Shown: positions 55,078 through 64,000 of the stretch, in pieces
Layout of the letters: every line of letters starts with the position of its first letter
How positions within the stretch are numbered: the first letter of the stretch is position 1
NCBI GenBank assembly: GCA_041402005.1
Contig: JAWKTB010000004.1
Coordinates: forward strand, 1-64,000
Source: JAJRXR01 sp041402005
GTDB taxonomy: Bacteria > Planctomycetota > Phycisphaerae > Phycisphaerales > UBA1924
DNA: 64,000 nt
Direction of reading: 5' to 3'
Position numbers and translations under genes: made by a program
Notes under the pieces: model-generated
The model's database searches: none
Told to the model about the DNA's origin: nothing
What the model saw: only the letters and a program-made list of their open reading frames with translations

Positions 55078-55368
55078 TCACCCGTCAATCACCCCCAACA
55101 ACTCCGACTCCCGCAGGATCAGATGCTTATCCCCCTTGATCTCGATCTCGGAGCCGGCGTACTTGCCGTAGACGACGGTGTCGCCCTTCTTGACGGACAT
55201 GTGGGCGCGCCCGCCGTTGTCGAGACGCTTGCCGGGGCCGGTGGCGACGACCTTGCCCTGGATGGGTTTCTCCTTGGAGCCCTCGGGGAGGTAGAGGCCG
55301 GACGCCGTCTTGGACTCAGCCTCGATGGGCTTGACCAGAACACGATCTTCAAGGGGCTTGACTGCCAT
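55078..55368 (-). CDS. groES: co-chaperonin GroES
   Basis: 96 residues, ATG 55368: VKPLEDRVLVKPIEAESKTA, SGLYLPEGSKEKPIQGKVVA, VKKGDTVVYGKYAGSEIEIK. The mobile loop and C-terminal ELLGVI are normal. Caps the GroEL ring. Flanked by the IVP element on one side and by family II palindromes on the other. Confidence 0.97.
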   Translation of the reverse strand: MAVKPLEDRVLVKPIEAESKTASGLYLPEGSKEKPIQGKVVATGPGKRLDNGGRAHMSVKKGDTVVYGKYAGSEIEIKGDKHLILRESELLGVIDG

Positions 55369-55387
55369 TGTGTTTGACTCCTCGTGG

Positions 55388-55514
55388 CACGGGCAATGCC
55401 CGTGATCAACCTTCTGTTCCGGGTGCCACGACTCGCCGCTTTGGGCGCAGTCGTGCTCCCCGTTCTCCGTAACCCTTTCGCACGACTGCGCGGAAGCCGC
55501 GAGTCGTGGCACCC
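55388..55514. repeat. family II palindromes upstream of groES
   Basis: 55388-55404: CACGGGCA-A-TGCCCGTG. 55421-55514: a longer imperfect inverted repeat, arms GGGTGCCACGACTCGC and GCGAGTCGTGGCACCC plus an inner GCGCAGTCGTG/CACGACTGCGC pairing. Together they fill the gap between groES and the hypothetical gene at 55523. Confidence 0.7.
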
Positions 55515-55522
55515 GGCTTCTA

Positions 55523-55927
55523 CTACTCGACGCCATATGCGCCGTCGGCTTCTCGCTCACTCTGCATGCTGTGCCGCGTCACCTTTCTTCCCAGCATGAG
55601 ACTGAGTCCCTCATCCGTCCTTGGCAACCCGACGTAGACCATCTCGGAGTCGACTCCCAACAATGAGACGATCGTTTCTGCGACGGAGATGATCGCCTCG
55701 ATCGGAGTTGGTCGGGTCATGCCGAACACGCCGCCACTCAAGTCGTTGCCGTCCGGATCGCAAACGGGAGAGCCCGAGCGTGCCGTGGCTCTCCATACGA
55801 CAAACCCGGGACGCCCGTCGGGATAGAAATCCTGTTCGTCACCTCGCACGCATCGCACTGTGAACCGATGTGCATCGATTATCACTTCCGTGTCAAACGT
55901 GACAGACTCTCGTGGGTGTCTCGGCAC
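55523..55927 (-). CDS. hypothetical protein between groEL2 and groES
   Basis: 134 residues from GTG 55927, two nt after the groEL2 stop, so probably cotranscribed. The frame is open and contains ESVTFDTEVIIDAHRFTVRC, SGSPVCDPDGNDLSGGVFGM and AIISVAETIVSLLGVDSEMV. It looks soluble and mixed alpha/beta. No family recognised; GC content is lower than in the chaperonin genes. Confidence 0.55.
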   Translation of the reverse strand: MPRHPRESVTFDTEVIIDAHRFTVRCVRGDEQDFYPDGRPGFVVWRATARSGSPVCDPDGNDLSGGVFGMTRPTPIEAIISVAETIVSLLGVDSEMVYVGLPRTDEGLSLMLGRKVTRHSMQSEREADGAYGVE

Positions 55928-55929
55928 GA

Positions 55930-57669
<1,740 letters not shown>

Positions 57670-57952
57670 GGACTGTCTCGCTCCTGCAAGGGGGGTCCGT
57701 GAGAGTGGTCGGATGAGGGCGGGCCCGGTCGGCGGGACCGCCGCGTGGCAGTTCTCGGGGCAAAGCCAGTGCCAGGGATGGGCGGGACGCCCGGAAGAAG
57801 CGACAGCCATCCCGCCCCGGCGCGTGCGGATGGAGGCTCCCCGTACTGTCAGGCGTCCGGCCAGCCCCGCGCCGGCCTGCCAAGCTGGCAGGCGCCCCGA
57901 CAGCGCGGGGTGAAGCCCCCCCGACTATCATCGCCCCCACACCGCGGACCGG

Positions 57953-58381
57953 ATGGAGCCCGCCCCGCCCATGACCCCCCCCACCCCCCCAACACTCGCC
58001 AGCGTCGACCTCTCGAGCTACCTGCCGATCTTCCTGATGCTCCTGGCGGCGGCGACCTTCGGCGTCATGAACGTCGTCCTCTCGCTCATGATCGGGCCCA
58101 GGCGACCGGGCGACGCCAAGGGGACCACCTACGAGTCCGGCATGACCCCCGTCGCGACCGCCCGCAAGCGGTTTAACGTCCGCTTCTACCTCATCGCGAT
58201 GGTCTTCCTGGTCTTCGACGTCGAGGTGATCTTCCTCTTCCCCTGGGCGGTCACGTTCGCCAACCTGGATCCCGGGACGAGCGAGGGCCTGATCTGGCTG
58301 GGACGGATCATGTTCTTCCTCTTCACGACGGTGGTCGCGTACGTCTACGGGTACAAGAAGGGTGTCTTCACCTTCGATTGA
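57953..58381 (+). CDS. nuoA: NADH-quinone oxidoreductase subunit A, orphan
   Basis: 142 residues, ATG 57953 (ATG 57971 gives 136). Family blocks: YLPIFLMLLAAATFGVMNVV, ESGMTPVATARKRFNVRFYL, DVEVIFLFPWAVTF. Three transmembrane helices. Normally first gene of the nuo operon, but nuoB and the others do not follow; the next gene is the EAL protein at 58588. The remaining complex I genes must lie elsewhere. Confidence 0.94.
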   Translation: MEPAPPMTPPTPPTLASVDLSSYLPIFLMLLAAATFGVMNVVLSLMIGPRRPGDAKGTTYESGMTPVATARKRFNVRFYLIAMVFLVFDVEVIFLFPWAVTFANLDPGTSEGLIWLGRIMFFLFTTVVAYVYGYKKGVFTFD

Positions 58382-58587
58382 GCCCCCGCCCGGGCGTCCG
58401 CGAAGATCCTCCACCCCGCCGAAACGGACCCGCCTCGTCCGCATTTGCTCGGCACATCCCGGGCCCACGGAACAACCGGACGCAGGACCGCCTGCTCGGG
58501 TGGAAGTCGCCTTGACGCCCCCTGCCGGGAAGGTCGATCTGCCCCGAGACCCGCCGCCCGGCGTGACGGCGCGATCGAAGGGACGTG

Positions 58588-60387
58588 ATGTTCTCGGGCC
58601 AGGACGCACACACTCAGGACGGGGCGACGGGGCGCGAGAGCGTGCTCGCCGCGGTCGAGCGCCGCCAGCTCGAGGCGCGGTTCCAGCCGATCGTGGACCT
58701 GCGGCGCGGGGAGATCGCCGCCTACGAGGCCCTGACGCGCCCGTCGCCCGAGTCCGGATTCTCAAACCCGCTCGCCTTCTTCGACGAGGCGGAGCGGACC
58801 GGCGTCCTCTGGGAGGTCGAGGAGGCAACGCGTGGGATCGCGTTCGACGCCGCGGCGAGGTGGCCCGCCGGCGTCCTCCTCTTCATGAACTGCTCCCCGC
58901 AGGTGATCGCCGACCCGAGGTTCGTCGAGTCGCTGCGTGAGGGGCTGTCGCGGGCGGGCGGGGTGCCGCCCTCGCGCGTCGTGCTCGAGATCACCGAACG
59001 CTCCGATGCCCAGGCGGACACGACGATCGTCGAGCAGGTCGATCGCCTGCGCGACGAGGGCTTCCAGATCGCGATCGACGACGTCGGCGCCGGTACCAGC
59101 GGGCTCACCCGGATCATGAGCATCCGCCCCTCCTGGCTCAAGGTCGACCGGGAGCTGATCGAGCACATCCACGAGGACCGCAGCAAGCAGAACCTCCTCA
59201 GATTCCTCCTGCACTTCGCACGCCTCTCGGGCGTCCGCCTCGTCGCCGAGGGGATCGAGTGCTACGAGGAGCTGTCGACGCTGCTCGAGCTCGGTGTGCC
59301 GTACGGGCAGGGTTATCTGCTCGGCCGCCCCGGCGGGCACGGGCAGACACTGGACCAGGCCCTGCGCGAGCGGATCCGGGGGGGGTGGGCCGGAGCCGCG
59401 GGCGTTCGGTACCGCGACCCACGCGCGATCTCGATCGCCGCGTTCGCTCGGACCACGCCGGAGGTTGATGCCTCGCAGATGATCGCCGAGACGGCCGGGG
59501 AGTGTCTGCGAGACCGGCGCGAGTCGGGTGTGCTCGTCTACAACGGGGACGAGTTGCTCGGATGGGTGTCCCGCGAGCACGTGCTCCGCGCCGCCTCCGA
59601 TCAGCGGTCCGACTCACCGATCAAGAACCTGGGCGGGTTCGCGAGGACGACCGTCCAGCGCGACGCCACGGTCGTGGAAGCGCTCGAGCTCGCCGCGGCG
59701 CGAGAGGCGGCCCACTCCGGCGAGCCGATCATCGTGTGCGATGGCGAGCAGGTCCTCGGCGTCGTCTCGACGCGGGACTTGCTGACCGCGGCGGCCGACG
59801 TGTGTCGTATGGCGCAGACGCGGACCAGCTCGTCCACGGGTCTGCCAGGGCGCGTGATCTGTGAGCAGCATCTCGCCCACATGCTCGAGGAGCGCCGCGA
59901 GCAGGGCGCGACCTCCGCGCCGGGGCCTGACGCGGCGTTCATCGATATCCGCGGCCTCATGGATTACAACACCGCATTTGGACACGACCTTGGCGACGAA
60001 CTCATCCAGTCGCTCGTGGGCGCCCTCAGCGCCGCGGTCCAGTCCGCGGGACGCGACGCCTTCCTCGGGCACCTCGGCGACGACCGGTTCCTCCTCGTCG
60101 CCTCCCCCGGGCGGATCCGCGGGCTGGTCGCCCGGGTCGCCGAGCAGTTCGATCGCGCCCTGCGCCACAGCACGCGAGCCCTGGAGCTGGGCGCCGGCGC
60201 CGGCAAGAGCGTCGGGCTCAGGGCCTTGATCGCGATCGACCCCTTCACCCGCGTCGATTCCGTGCGTGGGCTCTTCGAGTTCGAGGGGGCCATGCGGGAC
60301 GTGCCCGCCCCCAGCGCCGACGGACTGCCGCCCTCCGCCCTGGCCGTCTTCGACGAGCCCCGGGCCAGGCTCGGGCGAGCCGCCTAG
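58588..60387 (+). CDS. EAL - CBS pair - degenerate GGDEF signalling protein
   Basis: 599 residues from ATG 58588. EAL domain (30-250): AAYEALTRP, MNCSP, EITERSD, QIAIDDVGAGTSGLTRI, SWLKVDRELI, LVAEGIECYEE, YGQGYLLGRP, so all catalytic and metal-binding residues of a c-di-GMP phosphodiesterase are present. Residues about 280-410 contain two CBS-like repeats (GVLVYNGDELLGWVSREHVL; PIIVCDGEQVLGVVSTRDLL). The last 170 resemble a GGDEF domain (FIDIRGLMDYNTAFGHDLGD), but the signature reads LGDDRF, not GGDEF, so the cyclase is probably inactive. Related in plan to YkuI/FimX-like regulators. Confidence 0.92.
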   Translation: MFSGQDAHTQDGATGRESVLAAVERRQLEARFQPIVDLRRGEIAAYEALTRPSPESGFSNPLAFFDEAERTGVLWEVEEATRGIAFDAAARWPAGVLLFMNCSPQVIADPRFVESLREGLSRAGGVPPSRVVLEITERSDAQADTTIVEQVDRLRDEGFQIAIDDVGAGTSGLTRIMSIRPSWLKVDRELIEHIHEDRSKQNLLRFLLHFARLSGVRLVAEGIECYEELSTLLELGVPYGQGYLLGRPGGHGQTLDQALRERIRGGWAGAAGVRYRDPRAISIAAFARTTPEVDASQMIAETAGECLRDRRESGVLVYNGDELLGWVSREHVLRAASDQRSDSPIKNLGGFARTTVQRDATVVEALELAAAREAAHSGEPIIVCDGEQVLGVVSTRDLLTAAADVCRMAQTRTSSSTGLPGRVICEQHLAHMLEERREQGATSAPGPDAAFIDIRGLMDYNTAFGHDLGDELIQSLVGALSAAVQSAGRDAFLGHLGDDRFLLVASPGRIRGLVARVAEQFDRALRHSTRALELGAGAGKSVGLRALIAIDPFTRVDSVRGLFEFEGAMRDVPAPSADGLPPSALAVFDEPRARLGRAA

Positions 60388-60429
60388 GCGGACGCATCCG
60401 CCCCGCCCCGCCCGCGTATCCTCATCGGC

Positions 60430-60891
60430 GTGAGCGGAGCTCGCCCACCGACCCAGACGGACGCCTCCAGGCGCGCCCCGACCTCAGAGCGCGTGCTCTC
60501 AGGGCTCATGGCCCTGGCGGCCCTCTCGGTCCTGACACTGGCCCTCGGTCTGCGGCCGTCCACAGACGGACACGGCACGCACACCCGCCTGGGCCTGCCA
60601 CCCTGCGGCTGGGTCGTGGTCTTCCACAAGCCCTGCCCCACCTGCGGGATGACCACCGCCTTTTCCCACGCCGCGAAGGGAGACTTCCTGACCGCTCTCC
60701 GGACCCAGCCCATGGGACTCGTGCTCGTCGTGGGGACGGCGACGGCGTTCTGGACCGGCGCCCACGCCGCGGCCTCCGGCGCCCGCGTCTGGCCCGCCCT
60801 CGCCCTCTTCAACCGGAGATGGGTCTACATGACCCTCATCACCGCCTTCCTGGGGGCCTGGATCTACAAGATCATCACCTGGACCGGGTGA
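60430..60891 (+). CDS. DUF2752 membrane protein
   Basis: 153 residues from GTG 60430. Core of the family: LPPCGWVVVFHKPCPTCGMT, TAFSHAAKGDFLTALRTQPM. Three or four transmembrane segments. Conserved PC-x-C-G-M-T suggests a redox or metal site. Function unknown. Confidence 0.85.
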   Translation: MSGARPPTQTDASRRAPTSERVLSGLMALAALSVLTLALGLRPSTDGHGTHTRLGLPPCGWVVVFHKPCPTCGMTTAFSHAAKGDFLTALRTQPMGLVLVVGTATAFWTGAHAAASGARVWPALALFNRRWVYMTLITAFLGAWIYKIITWTG

Positions 60892-60964
60892 GCGACGCCC
60901 CGGGCGTACCCTTGCCACCACGCGCCGCCCACCCAGACCGAGGTGACGGCGAGGAGGACCGACC

Positions 60965-61654
60965 TTGACACGACCCGACCCGAGGCGACTGACCACGCGC
61001 GTCCTGCTCGCCGCCCTTGCGCTCTCGACGCTGGGCGCGTTGGGCGGATGCATCGTGGGCGCGGCGATCGGCGGCATGGCCGAGTCCTACCGGCGCACCG
61101 GCAAGCACAAGGTCGAGGCCGAGTACCAAGGCTTGCGTGGCAAGAGCTACGCGGTCGTCGTGACCGCCGACCGCCTCGTCCAGGCGCAGAACCCGGGCCT
61201 GATCGGGCGTGTCACGACGGTCGTCAACGACCGCCTGGCCCATCCCGACAACAACGTCGGCGCCAGCGCCTACATCCCGAGCCAAGACCTCCTCAACGTG
61301 CTGTACGAGACCCCCCAGTGGCCCGCGATGGCCCGGGGTGAGGTCGCCAAGTTGCTCGGCGTCCAGCGTCTGATCGTGATCGAACTGACTGAGTATCACC
61401 TGCACGAGCCGGGCAACCAGTACGTCTGGGAGGGCGCCGCCGCGGGATCCGTCTCGGTCTACGAGTCCGACTCGGGCCTGCCTGATGACCCGATCTACGA
61501 CAAGGCGATCCGCGTGACGTTCCCCGACGGGACGGGGTACATGAGCACGGAGATGTCGCAGGCGACGGTGACGAGCGAGCTCTCGCGCCGCTTCATCAAC
61601 CGCTGCGCGTGGCTCTTCTATGACCACGAGGAAGAGAACGTCATCCCGTATTGA
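60965..61654 (+). CDS. lipoprotein
   Basis: 229 residues from TTG 60965 (GAGGAGG upstream). Lipobox STLGALGGC then IVGAAIGGMAESYRRTGKHK. Residues 60-160 hold an alpha/beta region (SYAVVVTADRLVQAQNP; GEVAKLLGVQRLIVIELTEY) like those in planctomycete lipoproteins that accompany the next gene. No family name known. Followed 25 nt later by a second lipoprotein. Confidence 0.75.
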   Translation: MTRPDPRRLTTRVLLAALALSTLGALGGCIVGAAIGGMAESYRRTGKHKVEAEYQGLRGKSYAVVVTADRLVQAQNPGLIGRVTTVVNDRLAHPDNNVGASAYIPSQDLLNVLYETPQWPAMARGEVAKLLGVQRLIVIELTEYHLHEPGNQYVWEGAAAGSVSVYESDSGLPDDPIYDKAIRVTFPDGTGYMSTEMSQATVTSELSRRFINRCAWLFYDHEEENVIPY

Positions 61655-61679
61655 GTTCGAAGAACCGAGACACACGAGC

Positions 61680-62339
61680 ATGACCCGACGCCCGACACAC
61701 GCTCCGTCCAGGATCCTCGCAGGAGCCGCCCTGGCACTGGCCGCCCTCGCGGCGGGGTGCAACATCGTCGGCCCAGCGTTCCTCGCGATCCACGGCCCGG
61801 AGAAGGTCGGCACGGTCTACCAGCTTGACCACACCAAGACGGGCGTGGTCTTCGTCGACGACCCCGCCAGCCGCGTCGCCCAGCGCCGCCTCCGCACGCA
61901 GATCGGGGCGGTCGCGACCCAGGACTTGCTCGACAAGAAGGTCGTCCTCGACATGATCGACACCCGCTCGATCATGACCGTCAGCGCCAAGGACAGGCAC
62001 GGCAGCGTGCTGAGCATGCAGGAACTGGGCGAAGCGGTCGGCGCCGACTTCATCATCCACGCCCTGGTCACCGAGTTCACCCTGTCGGCCGACGGTGTCT
62101 CGAACATGCCGACCGCCACCCTGCAGGTCCGCGTCTACGACGTGCTCCAGCAGAAGACGGTCTGGCCCTCGGGTGACGGGGAGATGTACCCGTTGACGAT
62201 CCAGGCCCGGAACATGCCGGGGTTCGCACCCCAGGGTGACGAGCGGCTCGCCGCGGAGGGCAAGCTCGCGGACCAGCTCGGCCTCGCGCTCGCCCAGCTC
62301 TTCTACAAGCACGAGATCACCGAGGACGCGCGTCACTAG
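61680..62339 (+). CDS. second lipoprotein of the pair
   Basis: 219 residues, ATG 61680. Lipobox LAALAAGC then NIVGPAFLAIHGPEKVGTVY. Contains KTGVVFVDDPASRVAQRRLR and LGEAVGADFIIHALVTEFTL, in parallel with the preceding protein (short lipoprotein signal, one alpha/beta domain with an invariant-looking VGADFII core). Possibly outer-membrane lipoproteins acting together; function unknown. Confidence 0.75.
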   Translation: MTRRPTHAPSRILAGAALALAALAAGCNIVGPAFLAIHGPEKVGTVYQLDHTKTGVVFVDDPASRVAQRRLRTQIGAVATQDLLDKKVVLDMIDTRSIMTVSAKDRHGSVLSMQELGEAVGADFIIHALVTEFTLSADGVSNMPTATLQVRVYDVLQQKTVWPSGDGEMYPLTIQARNMPGFAPQGDERLAAEGKLADQLGLALAQLFYKHEITEDARH

Positions 62340-62396
62340 CGTCACGATCCTCGGGTCGACGCCGGTCGGGCGAAGATCTCCTAGGCTTGCCCCGTC

Positions 62397-63437
62397 ATGG
62401 GCGAGTCCATCGCGAGCGCTTCGTCTGTCGTTCACCTGCTCGAGCCGCCACGTGCTCGTGGCGGACGCGATCGGGGGCGAGAGTCCTCACTCCTCGCCTT
62501 CGCCCACCACCGCCATGCCGGGCTCGTGGAACCCGGGCGGGTCGTGCTCCTCGGCGACCAGATGAGCCGGGAGGCGGCCCTCGCGCACGGGCTCGCCTGG
62601 GATCGTGTCCTCACCCCGGTCGCCGGGCGTCTGGGCCCGAGCTGGCCCGCCATCCGGCGGGAGATCGCGGGCGCGAAGCTCGTGCGCTGCTGGTCGGTGG
62701 GCGCCCTTCGGATGGTCGGCGCCCTTGCCGGCCTGAGCCGTGTCGGCGGCGTGCGCGCAACACTGCTCGAAGCGCCTCGCGGCGCGCGGGATCGGCGCAT
62801 GATTACCCGGCTCGGCGCGAGACTCGACCGGGTCGATGTGTTCGACGAGCAGGACGGCGCGGCGTGGCGCGAGGTCGGCGTTCCCTCCGAACGTGTGCAC
62901 GTCCATGACCCCGCCGACACCCCCCCGCTTCCATCGTGGACGACGCAGCGCATCGAAATCACCGGTCGGCGTCCGGGCCAGCTCGTCCTTACGACGCTGG
63001 GCGATCACCCGGGCGACTCCGACGCCCGCCGACTGTCCTTCCTGCTCGCGATCCTGTCGGTCGGCGACTACGTCGCCCTGGGGCTCTGCCCAGCCGGCGC
63101 GCACGATCTCGAGGCGGGGCGCCGATACCACCGCATGCTCGGCGAACGCTTCGACTTCCAGATCTCGAGCCGTCCGACGATCGAGCTGCTCCGGGCCGCC
63201 GACGTCTGCGTCTGGCCCGATCCGACCGAACGCGAACCCGCCCGCGGCGCCAGGGCGCTGCTCCGCGCGGCGGCCGATCGCTTGGGTGTCGAGATCATCG
63301 ATCCGCCCGAGTACGCCAACCCCGCCGGCCCCACACCGCCCGAGATGGTCCGCCCGGCGCTGCGTCTGTTCACCGGCGCCCGCGAGGCGGCTTCGACACT
63401 CCATGCCGAGCCTGTCATGGCCGGGAGTGGCCGGTGA
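62397..63437 (+). CDS. uncharacterised protein, possible GT-B-like fold
   Basis: 346 residues, ATG 62397. Rossmann-like ends: VVLLGDQMSREAALAHGLAW, LVLTTLGDHPGDSDARRLSF, ISSRPTIELLRAADVCVWPD, a layout reminiscent of a degraded glycosyltransferase (GT-B) but without a clear sugar-nucleotide motif. It overlaps the phosphatase start by GTGA, so they form one transcription unit. Function not established. Confidence 0.65.
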   Translation: MGESIASASSVVHLLEPPRARGGRDRGRESSLLAFAHHRHAGLVEPGRVVLLGDQMSREAALAHGLAWDRVLTPVAGRLGPSWPAIRREIAGAKLVRCWSVGALRMVGALAGLSRVGGVRATLLEAPRGARDRRMITRLGARLDRVDVFDEQDGAAWREVGVPSERVHVHDPADTPPLPSWTTQRIEITGRRPGQLVLTTLGDHPGDSDARRLSFLLAILSVGDYVALGLCPAGAHDLEAGRRYHRMLGERFDFQISSRPTIELLRAADVCVWPDPTEREPARGARALLRAAADRLGVEIIDPPEYANPAGPTPPEMVRPALRLFTGAREAASTLHAEPVMAGSGR

Positions 63438-63922
63438 CGCCGATGGACAGGCAGGGCGTCCTCTTCGTCTGCCTGGGCAACATCTGCCGCTCGCCGCTGG
63501 CCGAGGGGATCTTCATCCACATGGCCCGCGAGCGGGGCGTGCTCGACCGTTTCGACGTCGACTCGTGCGGCACCGGCGCCTACCACGTCGGCGAGCGGGC
63601 CGACCCGCGCTCGATCCGCGTCGCGAAGAAACACGGCATCGACCTCCCCTCGATCGCCCGGCAGTTCGAGCCTCGCGCGGACATCGAGCGGTTCGATCTG
63701 ATCCTCGCGATGGACCGCCAGAATCGGCGCCATCTGGTCCGCGCCGGGGCGCTGGAGGATCGCGTGCGTCTGATGCGATCGTACGACCCGACGCTCGCGG
63801 TCGAGGACGAGATGGACGTGCCCGACCCGTACTACGGCGCCGGGGACGGATTTCAGACGGTGTACGAGATGCTCACGAGGGCGTGCGCGGGGCTGCTGGA
63901 CTCATTGGAGGGCCGCACGTGA
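63434..63922 (+). CDS. low-molecular-weight protein-tyrosine phosphatase
   Basis: 162 residues from GTG 63434 (ATG 63443 possible); the GTGA overlap with the previous stop favours GTG. P-loop VCLGNICRSPLAEGIF: C13-x5-R19 and S20. Later the general-acid loop DPYYGAGDGFQTVYEML. Residues CLGNICRS match the Wzb/YwlE type. In bacteria it often dephosphorylates tyrosine kinases that regulate polysaccharide export; no such kinase is in the window. Confidence 0.94.
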   Translation: MTPMDRQGVLFVCLGNICRSPLAEGIFIHMARERGVLDRFDVDSCGTGAYHVGERADPRSIRVAKKHGIDLPSIARQFEPRADIERFDLILAMDRQNRRHLVRAGALEDRVRLMRSYDPTLAVEDEMDVPDPYYGAGDGFQTVYEMLTRACAGLLDSLEGRT

Positions 63923-63928
63923 GGGTGC

Positions 63929-64000
63929 CACGGCTTGTCCCGCAAGGGCAAGCCGTGCAGTCCCACCAATTACGGCACGGGTTGCCCTGACGGGACAACC
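63929..64000. repeat. family II palindrome(s) at the right edge
   Basis: 63929-63957: CACGGCTT-GTCCC-GCAA-GGGC-AAGCCGTG, followed by a spacer and the beginning of a second copy (CACGGGTTGCCCTGACGGGACAACC) cut by the window end. Same plan as the inverted pair at 49977-50078. It lies just after the phosphatase stop. Confidence 0.7.

Noticed and set aside
57670..57952. Possible CIRCE/HrcA operator or sigma-54 promoter upstream of groEL2 (TGGCAG followed by GGGGCA near 57745)
   Set aside because: No TTAGCACTC-N9-GAGTGCTAA repeat was found, and the spacing and bases do not match TGGCAC-N5-TTGCA. Only a GCCTGCCA/TGGCAGGC hairpin lies at about 57877.

Overview
The window is a very GC-rich, densely coded bacterial chromosome segment that best fits the phylum Planctomycetota, probably class Phycisphaerae. 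This is an inference from protein style: a type II pseudopilin with a KKG/FTLIE prepilin site and an LLPALGKAR tail, membrane proteins with paired-cysteine ribbons of the form CGYxLxGL..CPEC, a vWA/ExbB/ExbD operon and many ECF sigma factors. No tRNA, rRNA, CRISPR array or conventional insertion sequence was seen.

Layout. 1-6 kb: a frameshifted, edge-truncated HrpA helicase and a secreted beta-lactamase-fold protein that has lost its catalytic motifs. 6-15 kb: a leader peptide and terminator ahead of a degenerate aspartokinase/homoserine-dehydrogenase-like protein, BtpA, an HD-domain protein, a divergent nucleoside transporter/uridine-kinase pair, an M61 peptidase and a POT peptide transporter. 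15-22 kb: a site-2-type protease behind rplT and rpmI, then two ECF sigma modules facing away from each other, each with a membrane partner. 22-32.4 kb: an eight-gene, tightly overlapping operon (vWA protein, secreted protein, ExbB, ExbD, ExbD, secreted TPR protein, J-like membrane protein, secreted zinc-ribbon protein), which is the best candidate here for an undescribed envelope machine. 32.5-45.8 kb: pyrH-frr, a small zincin, a MoxR ATPase, a HEAT/peptidase-MA protein, a CDGSH protein, a large FAD/Fe-S oxidoreductase, a DUF4139 protein and a pseudopilin. 46-58 kb: RidA, transaldolase, an acyl-CoA ligase and a beta-propeller, followed by a housekeeping and chaperone run (acpS, fmdB, grpE, dnaJ, groEL1, groES, groEL2). 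58-64 kb: an orphan nuoA, an EAL/CBS/degenerate-GGDEF protein, DUF2752, two lipoproteins, an unassigned protein and a low-molecular-weight phosphatase.

A second layer sits in the gaps. Three families of palindromic elements fill many of the intergenic spaces, especially from 46 to 58 kb. Family I is a 9-bp stem around a GGA loop with a CTCCG(A/T)GA tail. Family II is a CACGG-stem palindrome, often in inverted pairs. Family III is a GGCAT(T/C)AGG-type repeat. A family III inverted pair bounds a 428-bp element that carries a four-helix-bundle (IVP) gene between groES and groEL1, and the repeats supply both the start and the stop codon of that gene.

Functionally, the window combines translation and proteostasis genes with envelope-stress and envelope-remodelling modules (ECF sigma/anti-sigma pairs, site-2 protease, ExbBD operon, several peptidases). 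Coordinates of coding genes rest on reading frames and overlaps seen directly. Functions rest on recognised family motifs.
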